DNA from: Monosporascus cannonballus
Lineage: Eukaryota > Ascomycota > Sordariomycetes > Xylariales
NCBI GenBank assembly: GCA_004154925.1
Contig: QJNS01000340.1
Location: forward strand, 1 to 64,000
DNA length: 64,000 nucleotides
Direction: 5' to 3'
Every line of letters begins with the position of its first letter. Positions within the stretch are counted from its first letter, which is position 1. Below are positions 44,575 through 56,466 of the stretch, piece after piece. A model generated the notes under the pieces. The model was not told the DNA's origin and searched no databases. It saw nothing but the letters and a program-made list of their open reading frames with translations. Both the position numbers and the translations under genes were made by a program.

Positions 44575-46701
44575 GTTAGGATTGTAAGACGGTATTCGGG
44601 CCAATGGTGTAGTAGACTGGGCACCATAGGCTCTCCGTGTTTATTTTACTAACGAGCATCTGGTTTCGAAGGCTTACGTTAAGCCGTTTCGGTTTTCAGC
44701 CTTGCAGACCAAGGCCCCAGAGTAATCCTTACACTGACGCAAGCCGTATTTCATGGGGTTCCGAACGTCATTTTCGTACTTTTGAGAACAACAAGTGCAA
44801 AATTTTATAAGTCCACCTGAAAGTTGGGGCTTTGAGGGAGGCGGTTACCAGTATGGACTCTTGGATTGAGGTAACGCTGGGAAGGTATGGCTAAAGAAAA
44901 AGAGGTAATGGGTTGGGACAGCATGTGGTGTCTTGGACTGCATGCTACTTCTCCTTTCGCCGCCCGGCATGTGCAAAATAATGATAGAGCCTACTTAGCG
45001 ATGCCTGTTGTCACTCATATCCTGTGGTCAGAACAGAATGAGTTTCTTCACAAAAAGCGGCTCATACTTAGCCATTCTTATCTATACGTTGTTGAAGTGA
45101 TTGCTTGATGTGATACGGATGGATGGGTGAGCTTCTGGAGTGGGACATTAAGGAGTTGTCGCATACGAGAATCACGGTATCTGCAACCACATTCCCAGAT
45201 CCATATCGACGTAGCGCTGCAGTGACGTCAGATCCCTTCCACGCCGGCGATTCCTGTGGCGTCCCCAGGCTTTCCGAGCTGGTAGACGGGATGCATGGAA
45301 GTGGCAAAGGGGGCATAGACTTGCCTGAAGATATTCCGATAAATCCGTTAAAGGGGGGGGGGGGGGGTTTTCACTCAACGACAGGACCCGGGAGTCGGGG
45401 ATGGCAGAACACACAGGTTGTGCATGAGATGGACGGGCAATGGCATGGTAGCGAGATGCCCTCAGGGTCGTAAGAGGGGGAGCTAGACGGCAACCCGAGG
45501 GTGGAACTGCTTGCACCGGGTGAGCAGCCTCACGGCCTGGCTAGGTGTGCGGAACTCGATCTGAGAGAGAGTGCGGTCTGGTCCCCGGTCGATAGTCTAG
45601 AGGAATTGCTGTTCCCGGTCTGATACATGATAGTTTTCAACCCGATACGTGTGTGCAGGGCGTTGAGGTGGGTTGCTATTACGACGGGTGCATGGGTTCT
45701 TGAAGCGGATTCCTCTGAGCAGCTCAGTCTACTTAAACCTTACGTCTTACCTCGACGGACGCGAAGGTAAGCATAACGTCTTCCTTTCCGCTTAGAGGTG
45801 GGGAAGTAGTTAAGGACAAGACAGGTGTGCAAGCGTACTCATTGCCCAGGTGATCTGTGTAGCGGATTCCAGAAGTGTTTGGGCCGGCTGTCATTGTAAA
45901 CGCAACGGGAATACATCCAGGTATCTTTCTATCCGAGTCGTTCGTACCGTAAATTTGAACCTTGGAATGGCTTTACCTCGCCCTATACATATATATTTAT
46001 ATATTCATATATGCATACATACCTATATACCGGTAAATACATGCATATCACGAACCCCACTACGCTAGATAAATAGGCGGTACCTACATAAGCGCTGCTA
46101 GCTAGCTCCGCGCTTAGGTTAATTGCTAATGAGCGAGTACCCGCCATCGCGTCGCATGCAGCCGTCGTATGTTCGTATTTAGACTAGTTGGTACTTACTC
46201 TTACTTGCCTGCAGAGCCTCTTGCTCTGGATAACTTCATCCCTGCTTTCGTGCATCCTCCCCGTATCGCTCACCTTGCCTTTGCACTTACACTCTACATG
46301 CGCAAGCCCAGGCATTAATATTCTATATCAATATCGGTGCTCCTCTGCGCGAACAAGAGATATTGTTCGCTTCTCTTTGTGCTTTGTCGCGACTGGCGAC
46401 CCCTTATTTAAAAGCCCCCCCCTTCTTTCTATATATCCCTATGGCTTAGGGTGTCATCTACGCCTATCGTTGTCATCCCTTTTAATAATCGACGTCGCCG
46501 TCGTCCTCGCTCCGCACTTGACCGGACCGAATTGGCGAACAAATCGTCATGAACCGACAGGCAACAGAACATCTACCCTGAAATGGGAATGCGAGCATAC
46601 ACATGTAGCTACGTCAGATACCTGCCTACCCATCTGTGGTGTTAGTCAACGTACGTAATACAGAAGCATTCATCCTATATCCATCTACTTTCGTATAGAT
46701 T
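44575..46701. other. Intergenic with a G15 run and an AT microsatellite
   Basis: No gene recognised. A run of 15 G lies at 45353-45367. A TATA/CATA-rich stretch lies at about 45985-46045. GGTACCTACATA occurs at 46078. The 46188-46658 frame lies in the pyrimidine-rich leader region of INP1 and is probably untranslated. Confidence 0.55.
45353..45367 (+). repeat. Homopolymer run G15
   Basis: Fifteen consecutive G preceded by AA and followed by TTTT. A closely similar G16 run in the same base context lies at 57648-57663. Confidence 0.95.
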
Positions 46702-49259
46702 ATGGACTCGCCCTCGCCCTCGCAGTCGCCGTCTCAATCGCCGTCCGCCGCCCCGCATGCTCTTCCTTCTAGTGCCCCTCGTCCCCTTGGCCCCCGCCGC
46801 ATCGCAACAGCGCCCACAGCGTCACTAGCCTCGGCTTCATTGTCTGGTCCGTCCGCGCAGCCCGAGGAACTAGTCGAGACCCTTTATAATCATCCATCTG
46901 TCAAGATCATCGCATTCACCTCGACCCAGCGCGCTTCTCTTGGCCCAGGTCCTATCCTACCATTCGAGAATGATGTTCAGCCTGGCAGCCTCCCTGCCTC
47001 GTCGCGTTTAGAGAGGACAATCGCCGTCGGTGCGTGTGCTCAGATGACTTGTTGCTCTTCTGTGGGACGTTGAAATCTGACATGATGAAATTGTTAGGCC
47101 CATTTCGAATCTACCGTGCCCCCGGGTCCGTCGCTTTCCTGAGCTGTGGCTCTGCTCTGCAACCTATATTGCCCAAGAGCCAGTGCTGGTGTATTGACGA
47201 AGCCAACAGCAGATTTGTTCTGCAGATACGGAGGCCTCAGTATTGGCGCATCGAGGTCCCGGTGGCCGACCCAGATGAAGTCCAGCGGGCCCTAATTCTA
47301 CGCGACGTCTTTGACAGGATCTTGCTCTTTGAGAAAACAGAGTGTCCCTTTCAGCGCAGCTTTACCGTCGAGTTACCTCAGCGACCCCAAACTCCCGTCA
47401 AGAAAAAGCCATGGACGCCAGAGGGGAAGAATCTACTGGCATCTCCGTTCCGCCCCCTACCGCAACCTTCAGTCTCCCCTAGCCTCATCACCCGAGAGAG
47501 GCGTACCACTTTAAGCACAGTAATGGGTACTCAGAGCAAGGCTATCGGTTCTATCACTCGGGAGAGGAGCGCCTCGCTAAGCGTAGAAAGGGGAACTCAA
47601 AGCGGCGTTATCGGGGGTAATGGTGCCGCTACGTCCGAGCGACTTGAGCGGGGTGCGAAGCCAGAGGCTCGACCAGGGCCCGTTGACAGCAATAGATATC
47701 AAACGGATGTTTTCCCCGCCTTGCCCGCATCTCGGGAATTAGATCTTCCCTTTGGTATAACCCCGGCGCATTGCGTTCACTCTTTCATTGCAGTTCCCCC
47801 ATATGCGGCCTCTAATGCTGGTGGCGTAAAAGAACCATCCCGATCCCCGCCCGTCACCTACATAGGAAGCATGAGATCGAATGTTCTGATAGATGAAGAT
47901 CATTCGATAATCCAGAGGCCTGTGACGGAGTCGGACGTGACAGCTGCATTGCCACGCGCAAAGTATCCAAAGAGCGACGTTGAGATCCAGCCATTAACGC
48001 GGCCTCGAGAGCACCCACACGCAGTTCAGCCCGCCATGGGATCGTTACGGGAGGTCTCAAAACCTGATGCTCGTCTTAGCCATCATGGGACAACAGATTC
48101 CCCGGCATCGGGGAGGACGCAAGCGCCCAAAGCCGTGGGATCAGCTCCTATCGGAGAGGCCCGAAGCCGCGACCAGGCCATGGATTTGCCGGTTCCCAAA
48201 ACATCCACCGCATCTTTGTTGAAGGACACATCGGAGGAAGAGGATGAGCCGTCGACTTTTGAGGGTTCTGGTCGCGTCGCTCCTGTAAACTTGACTAGAA
48301 AGCGAATAACCCGTGTACTCGCCGGTCGCTCCTTTACTGCACCCCGGCAGCTGACCGTCGTCACTTCACATCCTTCCAAATCCACCGAGAGTCGCTCAAA
48401 GGAAGTCCCTCTGCCCGCGGCTTCGGAATCTCGTACGATAGGTGAGACCTCACCCGTCGGCTCAACCGACTCGTTCCATAGCGTACAGTCCTGGCACTCG
48501 CCCATTACGCAGCTTCCGCCGTCCCCGCCATCTTCAAAGCTGGCTACCTCAGCACATGCGGTCTTTCCTCACCCACACGAGGATATCACCGTTCCATGTA
48601 GAGAGTCACACTCAGGGGCCGCCTCGGACCTCACCGCTAGCCCAAATACGGATGTAACGCTCGTTCCAAGCCCTGCGGGAGCTACGTCCAATTCTCAGGA
48701 TGTCTTACCACATCCCCAGACGTGTACTGAAGCTTGTGAGAATCCCGTCAACCCTATGTCGCTTGATGGTGAAGTGCCGGTTTCATGTACTTCTGCGTTG
48801 GAAGAAAAGCCACCAGCGAGGCAGCGGCCGCGCCCAAACAATCTATCCATCAGTCAGCGAACGGCCTCGCCACTCTCACCCACAGCAAATCTCTTCTCGC
48901 CCCAGGCCAGGGAGTCGCCTCAAGACCCCCTAAGTGCTATACGGCGGCTTCCAGGTACTATCATCCAGAAAACTTTAGAGGTGCTTCTACGGCCGCCAAG
49001 TCATCTCGTCAATCTCATGCTGAAAGTAGCAGCTAGGATCGCCGCCGGCGAGTGGCGGGGGCTTGTTTTCGGCTTTGGCGAAGGGGGTGAGCAGATTCCG
49101 GTCCAGTGGGACTACTCGGATGGGGAGTTCAGCGACTGGGAGGACGACGATGAATACGTCATCTCGAATCATATGAATGGCGGTAATGGTAGGTTCCGGC
49201 GGAGAAGTCAACGAGGCGGCTCGGACGCTAGAGATGACCATAGCTGGGAGGTGGATTAG
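46702..49259 (+). CDS. INP1: Inheritance of peroxisomes protein 1 (Inp1) homologue
   Basis: The two exons are 46702-47029 and 47098-49259 (intron GTGCGT...ATTGTTAG), giving 829 residues. After a Ser/Pro-rich N-terminus, the conserved Inp1 core reads ETLYNHPSVKIIAFTSTQR, SSRLERTIAVGPFRIYRAPG, SVAFLSCGSALQPILPKSQC, IRRPQYWRIEVPVADPDEVQ and FEKTECPFQRSFTVELPQRP. A long disordered region follows. The C-terminus is RRLPGTIIQKTLEVLL with a hydrophobic helix and an acidic DGEFSDWEDDDEYV tail. In yeast Inp1 tethers peroxisomes to the mother-cell cortex; the role in hyphae is inferred. The exon join creates the AVGPFRIYR block exactly, which supports the intron. Confidence 0.92.
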
Positions 49260-52200
49260 GGACCCGCCGTCGTGTGTTATGTATAACTATCTGTAAAACG
49301 GGGATTTGGCAGTTACGACAGGTATTTCATGAGGCTTTGGAGTTAGGAATATGTGCCGGCTACTCCCCTTTAATGACCCCGTTGTTGGAGTTGAACATAT
49401 GGATGTTGCTGATAGTTCGCTACATTTCAGTACGGAATCTGTTTCTGCCAATACCTATGGGGGTATATGTCTACGATATCTCTGGGTGTATGTATCTCAA
49501 GTTCCAAGGGAGCCTATTGTACTTACTGCTGTGCAATATCTGTGAAGGTTACTGGGCTACGGCGTTACGGATAAAGTTGGGCGAGCACGTGTGGAAATGT
49601 TGTTATGGTAGAAGCCAGATGTATCCTTTATCATGTCTTCAGCCCACGCCACTCTTCATCAGTTCGGGATTTCGAAGTCACTACGCAACTAAGCCGCATT
49701 CCCCTGGACATCGAACGAAGTATGGGTACACAACTTCAATGGAGTTCTTGCTCAATATTCGTGCGAGTTTAACGTGCCGATGAACATTGGCCGCGAGGTC
49801 AGCGTACGGTATTACCGTGGCCCTGGACAAGCTCCAAGGCAAGCGACTTCTCACCCACTCCGATGGCCCTTCAGCGCTCCAGCTGGCTACCAAGGAAGTC
49901 GTTGCAAGCCTTGCGGCTGCTCTGGCCACCCAAGCGGGTGAATTGGTCTTGGGCCTTAGCCTGCATCCTGGTTCGGATAAGGGGCTCGGCGAGAACGCCG
50001 GGAAGCTCATTGTCGGCAGCACCGCTTAGATCGAGGGAGTGACGGGCTTAACAGCCAGACGGCGCGGTAGAAGTGATTCTTGGTCGAGAGCCCGCATGGC
50101 CCATACTGCGATGGGAGCAGAATAGGTTATCTACGACGTGAACAAGGGGTTAAATGAAGTACTTCTGTCTGCTGTGTCGCTGCTGGTAGACCTTCTGCCT
50201 ATGGGCGGGCCTGGCTTGGTATCTTACTACAACTGCTTGGTGCCAGGCACGCAGACTCGGTATGTAAGGTTTGAATTAGATACAAACTAGCGCCTCTCCC
50301 GAACCCTCATGGTGTCGCCTGCTCGATCCATGACAGGATGACACCAAGTTTGATGAGATACTCCAAGCGAACTCGCGATGTCAATACTCCGCGCTTTCTG
50401 GACACCGCCTATGCCCGATGCAAAGCGAAGTAGTCGATATGATATCGAGTTCGTCGTAAGCTACTCTCCCGTCGTATCCCTCGTCGGTCGAAACAACGGG
50501 CTATCTAGAGAGGGTAGGTTGCGTTGGCCGAGTAAAGTCTTCGCTCCAGCAGGAATTCCCGTACCTGCTGGAGTGGATCGGGGAGTATATTTTCTAGATA
50601 CGCTACTCCAGGAGTAGCATCAGTTGTTTCTGCAGCGAGAGTGCCCACAATCCCTAAATAGGTAGAGTGGGTAGTGTAAAAGTAGTTATAAGCGAAGCAG
50701 TGGGCATGACGTCGCTGGCATGAGACAACAACCGACACATGGGTGTTCCGCCGGTATACGACTTAGGTACGAGCAAGGGACGGCCGTTGTTGCGTCCAAA
50801 TTGGCTTCGTGGTGTCGTAGCACGACTGGCGAAACTACCGTAGCCGAAACTGCCAGAACAGAATAGGAGTCGTAGCAGTAATCCGTCGTTTAAACACACC
50901 CAAAAAGTCGGTACAGATGGGTTGGTCCCTATCCTCTCGCGACGAGAAACCTTGGACGGCAGCATTTATAGCTACCCACCTGGAAAAGGAAGCACAGATC
51001 CTTACGAGCGTATGTTAGCATGAGCCCTTGCCCAGTCCTTAGTATGTAGCCCGGGAGTGGCACCAATAGAGTATCATCCCATATGTTGCTGATTGCGGAA
51101 CTTACGCGGAGGGCTACGTAATGGAAATGTCGCCGAAGGTGTAACGTAGTATGCGATGCCTCATAGTGGACGCTGGACTTGGGGAACCCGCGAAGTCTCG
51201 TGCCGTATCGAAGAGGGGAGAGTGTTGGTAGTAGAGGGCAGATGACGGTGGACGAGTACCCGCTAGAGGCGTTTTGCACCCTGGGCGGATATGTTTTTCA
51301 GTTGGATTATACACAGTACCGATGGGTCAACTTTGCACGCCCATAGCACGCAAGGGGCGTATGTAGTTCGGCCTCTGAATGTGCCAATGGGACATTTCGA
51401 GATTAGTCGGCTACAAAAAGACCTCATACGAATCAGGCGTTGTGACTATAGCGATACATCCATTCAACCGGCGATTGTTACCCATGCGGGAGAGCTGTGG
51501 CTGGCCTTGTCTCGTTTGGATCGGGAGTGACGAGGTTATTGTAACCTTGAGAAAGGTAGCTACCGGTGGGTAATAGAACACGAGGGAAAGCCGATAGGCA
51601 CTGAGGATTCCCTGCCCGGGTAAGCTTCCCCTCGGGATACCGTCCGGCGCGGATACGTATGGGCTATCGACGACCCTAGATGCTGCTACCGGCAGATAAA
51701 GGTGACAACGGAGTGTATGCAATGGGAAGGAGTTGCAAGGAGTAAGCCCAAGGGTTGGCGGTGGGACTAGAAAATGACAGGGTGAGGCGAGGTATAGCCA
51801 TCGACAGCTCTTCCAGTTAGGCAGGTGAAGGCCCTCCTATGTCCACTTGTTGATCAGGGATGATTGTGTATCGGATAATGGTAGCGACCGTGACATGAGG
51901 TTAAGGGGGAAGAGGGGTTTGAATACAGCATAAAATCAGGCCAACGGAAAAGTAAACGCCTCGACTAGCTCGCATTGATGCACGCAATCGTATAGCTGCG
52001 CTGCGGCAGAATAGTGTAACCACAAAGGCGTCACTTCCTCATGAAGTGGTCAAGTAGGGAATCCTACGCATAGATCTATTCTTATGAGTGCAGACGACAC
52101 GCCGTTCTGCGATTCAACCAGCCCGCTCGGGGTAGGCAGCCTCCTGAGTGCAGCTTCGCAGAAGCCTGACGCCATAGGTCATGCCCGCCATAAGCCTTGT

Positions 52201-55200
52201 TCTACGGCGGAGCTATTAGGTGTTCCCATGCGAGCGCTATTAACTGGATCAACGAAGCCGGCGAACCTAGGGGACATCGTCTGCGATGGCCGTTTGACGT
52301 GTAGCCTCGATACGACCCTCTCCCATTTATCGAGGCATATTTGAACTCAGGCATTATCCGGACTATTACACGACAGGCCAGCATACGCTGGGTGCCGGCG
52401 ACTACCTGCCTATAAACCTCAGATCCGGTTAGCTTAGCTTGTGCTGACACCGCCTAAACAATGTAGATCAACCAAATATAGACTGATCGCCTGTATGCAG
52501 CGAGACCTTATTCTTTCTCATTTGAAGTAACCCTAGTTAGAGGCGCACCATAAAGATGGATCCCCATTATCGTCTGCACCGACGGCGATTGGCTTTCCAT
52601 CGGATGGGGTATAATGTCCGGTTGCGCTTTAGGAGAGGTCCTTCGACAATAACAATATGTCTCATCCCGGTTATATACGACCATATGTCTTTGATTGGAC
52701 CTAGGTTGGTCAGATATGACCATCGAGATCGTTCTGCTCCAAAGGCCTCGCGGGGGATTTGGCAGAGCTCGATATTGATGGCGAACGCCACCGTTATGGG
52801 GGTCAGAACACTGGCCATCCCTGGGGGCGGGGGGAGATAGGTCACCCACAACGAGAATTTAAAACTCGCGTGTACTTATTGGCGTCCCCGAGACTGCTAC
52901 ATCCAGGGGGATAACATGATCGTTGCTTACGCCTCAATCTTATAACGGCGGGGTTGACAGCATCTGAGCGCCAGATGAGCCAGAGAGACACCCTGTGCAA
53001 CCGGCAAGCAGCGATAGCCATCTAGTTACAATGATCCTGGTGACTCGAGGTACTGGCCCCGAAGCCTATTATTTCTTTGATGCGTTCGCCTATGATAAAT
53101 GCGGACGACGTAGTAGTAGTATGTATCAGTAGTTAAGAGAAGCGACGCACATACGTAGCCTGTGATGGGACGGACGCTAATGTCGATCACACGTAGATCT
53201 GCCAAGGGCTCGGGTGGTCCAAAAATAGAAACGCAGTTTATGGTTACCAACGAACGGATCCAGTGCTTCAAGACAGACTGCCGCCGCTTCAGCCACTCAA
53301 GACGGCGGCCGCTCTCTCTGTTTGTGAGGGAGCTCTGTGCTACGCACGTTCGCGTCCGGATACTGACTCCAAGGGAGGACAACACTGCTTCTACTCCGGG
53401 CAGACTGGCGGGAGGCTTATACCTTGCTGGCGACGACAGTCAGCCGTGACGAAGTCGTTACATCCGGCGTGACGATTACTTGCTAAAGCTCACCCTAACG
53501 TCCCGCAGGGGAATTGTCTTGTAAGCTGGACGGTGGGAGCAACTGCCCTTCTTTGTGCTCGAGATGGGGGGTTTAGCCCTCTATAAAATACCACACGTGC
53601 AATAGTTTGTCTGCACGGTGCAACACTATCTAGGCTGTTGGCCTGAGCTTCCAATCCTGGGTTATATGTGCACACGCCATCGGGGATTGTTGCTTTCATG
53701 CCAACTAGGTACATCTTGCGCAACAAGTCTTCAACTTACACAGACTCCTTGTTCCATTGCTGGTGTGGTCGGCGTTTAGTTCTGCAGTAGACCCGGAGCC
53801 AAGGGGCAATCCATCCACAACCGATGCGCAAAGCAGAATGCATGGGCGTATGGTATTTCCTCAGCCTTCTGACAGTGTCGGGATCCGTGGCTCTGGACCA
53901 CGCTTAGCTGCACATCAACCGGTTTTTCGGTCGATCGAGCAAGCCAAGGTCTCGCAATGTCGTTCTGATAATTCAAGAAGAGTTCAACAAAACCAGGGCA
54001 CCCCAATGGCGCAAACGCGTTCTAGGAGTTCTGTGGTTTGACAGGACGCTAAGTGATCGTCTCGCGAGGGACAGGTCAACCCTTGTAAGCTGAGCTGGGT
54101 AGGTTAGCAACTATGTACATGAATGATTTGGCGGAAAGCGGAATCGGGTCGTTCCCGGCCGGAAGAATGACGATATAAAGGCGTTCAAATGGCCTCGAAG
54201 GGGGTATATGACTTCCCTAGGGAGGGGCCGGCCAGCCAGCTGCTTGAATTCATCTTTGAGCTACCTTCAATATGGAAGCTTCAGAGATGGGGAGAAGGCG
54301 TAGCGTCCTTTTACGGGGTAACTTTCTCTCACGGCCGGGAGCTCGACACCTCCGCCATGCAAGGGCTACTTTGATGGAGCTGGCGTGAGGTGCTGAACCC
54401 GGCCAGGGGCGCAGTTTCTCAAAGCGGAAGCTGCGTTGCTCCAGGCATTCAGGTACTTTCTCCCTCGACGTACCCCTTGCATCGTAACGACCCGCAGTGG
54501 CCAAATGGACGAAGGAGTTGGTAATTAAAGGTAGCCATGTATTGCCCGTTGGCGGTATGGCGTGGCTGCAGGATTCCCCGGGGCGAAATGAGTAACAGGA
54601 TTGGCCCTTATTTGATCCCTTGATAGTCTCCACATTGGCAGCTCCGTAGGAAAGTGTGGCTAGTCAGTTTTCCAGCAGAAGACAATGCAGAAGCGTCGAA
54701 TAAGTCGCGACTGGGAGGATAGGAACGGCATCTGGCTTTAACCATTGTAGACGACGAGGTATATATGGCTGGCGGGTTTGATGCTCACGCCACAGGCTCG
54801 GTTTCACTGCGCTCTCAACAGGAGGTTGAGATAGTAGAGGTCCGCGCGCCTCGACTGTCATTGTCAAGTATGTACATCATGTGCCCGTTCAAATTCTGGT
54901 ATAAAGAAGACAGCAATGCGCCCTGGGGAATATCCTCCACTTAATGCTTCATCAAGTGCTAGTTCCAGACACCTAATCATGACGCCGAAGGTATGCCAGT
55001 AAAGCAGGTGGCACAAGATGCCCCTAAGTACTGCCCACACTCGATCAAAGCGCGAGCTTGCTTTCCCCTTAAACTGCCGTTCCAATACACTATGATGCTA
55101 TCGGTTTGTCGAACTTTTAGCCGCCGCACAGACAACGGCACGCTTGTCTAAGTCTGCGGCCGCTAGCTCCTCACGTATTTGTGCCTAATCTAGTACAAGA

Positions 55201-55338
55201 CTCTCTTGAGCCTCACGGACGGGTAATGAGTGGCCACGGGCGAAACCCGGATGCGGCCCATCAAATTCGCGCACCGTGACCCCAGTCGCCCAAATATATC
55301 TGACCTGTCCACGAGTGTACCCTCGCTATCTCTACACC
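49260..55338. other. 6 kb gene-poor region
   Basis: Normal base composition, not RIP-like, and no recognisable protein. The longest frames (for example 49681-50022 minus, 50929-51279 minus, 52556-52851 on both strands) overlap one another on opposite strands and match no family. A perfect 10 bp inverted repeat with a 10 nt loop lies at 50544-50573, and an 8 bp-armed palindrome lies at 50602-50618. No tRNA was found. Confidence 0.5.
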
Positions 55339-56466
55339 TCATGTTTCTAAGAATAACTCTTCTGATCTTGTAGTTAATGACCTCTGTAGCGGCCTGAAGC
55401 TGTGGGCCGGGCTACCAGAAGTGGCCGAAAGCGGCGAAACCAGGAAATGTGCATCTGAATTTTGGTCGTCGGGAGGTAGCGCCCCAGCCGGATCTTCCAT
55501 CGTAGAGAAAGTGGGCTTCGCAGCAGAGACAAGCAGGTGCTCGGGCATGCTCCTTCGGGAACACCACTCGGCTTGTGTCCAAAATTCTGTTGATTCCCTC
55601 GAACCCTGGTACCACCACTGATTCTCGAATCCATTATCTACCGTCATCATTGCGGTGGATAACGACTCGAGCTCTCGAACGCGTTCGGGGTCATCAGCAC
55701 GATGCCTTTGAGGAGAGAGCGGTACTATGGTCGGATTGTTCACAAAGGGAGAATTGTGGTCAAAATCTTCACTTTCCATGCCACTAGCTTCCGGGGGCCA
55801 ACCATATGCATCCCACGGCATGCCGTCCGACCCTAGTCGGTAAGTGTTTGGCGGTGCTGGTAGGGGTTTCATTAACTGTGATTGATCGCTGAATGTGCGG
55901 CCTGGCGGCGGGAATAGCGTTGATGAGACACCTTGGGCGTCCCAGGGACTCTCGTTCAGAGGTGGCGGGGCTGACCTCCCTCGCTCGCGGGGGAGGACAC
56001 GACCCCCATCCCTTGCTTCCTTTTGCGGCCGGATGGTCGGTTGAAGACGTGTCTCGTCCTGAACCCTGGTGCTCATGTAGTCGTACTCTTCAAGCGCTGA
56101 TCCTCGTGGAGGACGAGTCTCCTGGACATCGGGTTGTTCCGGGCGACCCCGTGACGCTCTGGGCTTCTGAGAATGTCGTGGGTGATGCCGGCCTGACTTA
56201 TCTTGATGGCGAAGTTGACGAGGGTCGGGGACGGCTAAATAGTTAGTACTCGCTGGTGGTACCTGTCGCGGGAAGTTCCCCAGGTCTCTCGAATTCCGTA
56301 ATTTACGGGACATATATGTCAGAGTATGAGTGGACGGTATATGACGCTGGTTCCACGACACGCCGAACTGCAGCTGTACGAAGACCTGAGGCCTTGAAAG
56401 ATGATCTCGCTCATCTTGTATTTGCCCGGTTTGACGGTGGTAATCCATGTTGACGGGGGTTTCCAT
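55339..56466 (-). CDS. Hypothetical disordered protein, Pro/Arg-rich
   Basis: A single 375-codon frame from METPVNMDYHRQ to SEELFLET. The N-terminal third is Arg-, Gln- and Pro-rich and may include sequence upstream of the true start. The middle has short aromatic-proline motifs (ESPWDAQGVSSTLFPPPGR, DGMPWDAYGWPPE). Residues around 270-300 (ELESLSTAMMTVDNGFENQW, then WYQG) look like a conserved element and are followed by a Ser-rich tail. No catalytic domain, signal peptide or membrane segment is visible. The length and the non-random motifs favour a real gene in an otherwise empty 12 kb region. Its function is unknown. Confidence 0.6.
   Translation of the reverse strand: METPVNMDYHRQTGQIQDERDHLSRPQVFVQLQFGVSWNQRHIPSTHTLTYMSRKLRNSRDLGNFPRQVPPASTNYLAVPDPRQLRHQDKSGRHHPRHSQKPRASRGRPEQPDVQETRPPRGSALEEYDYMSTRVQDETRLQPTIRPQKEARDGGRVLPRERGRSAPPPLNESPWDAQGVSSTLFPPPGRTFSDQSQLMKPLPAPPNTYRLGSDGMPWDAYGWPPEASGMESEDFDHNSPFVNNPTIVPLSPQRHRADDPERVRELESLSTAMMTVDNGFENQWWYQGSRESTEFWTQAEWCSRRSMPEHLLVSAAKPTFSTMEDPAGALPPDDQNSDAHFLVSPLSATSGSPAHSFRPLQRSLTTRSEELFLET

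Noticed and set aside
45068..45516. Plus and minus ORFs around the G15 run
   Set aside because: The frame passes through a homopolymer run and gives poly-Gly or poly-Pro. No homology.
46188..46658. 156-codon plus ORF upstream of INP1
   Set aside because: Leu/Ser/Cys-rich translation of a pyrimidine-rich leader. No family seen. Probably 5' UTR or promoter.
49681..50029. Opposed ORFs of 113 (minus) and 80 (plus) codons
   Set aside because: Ala-rich on both strands with no homology. Neither strand could be favoured.
52508..52851. Overlapping ORFs on both strands (94, 94 and 113 codons)
   Set aside because: Frames overlap on opposite strands without recognisable motifs.
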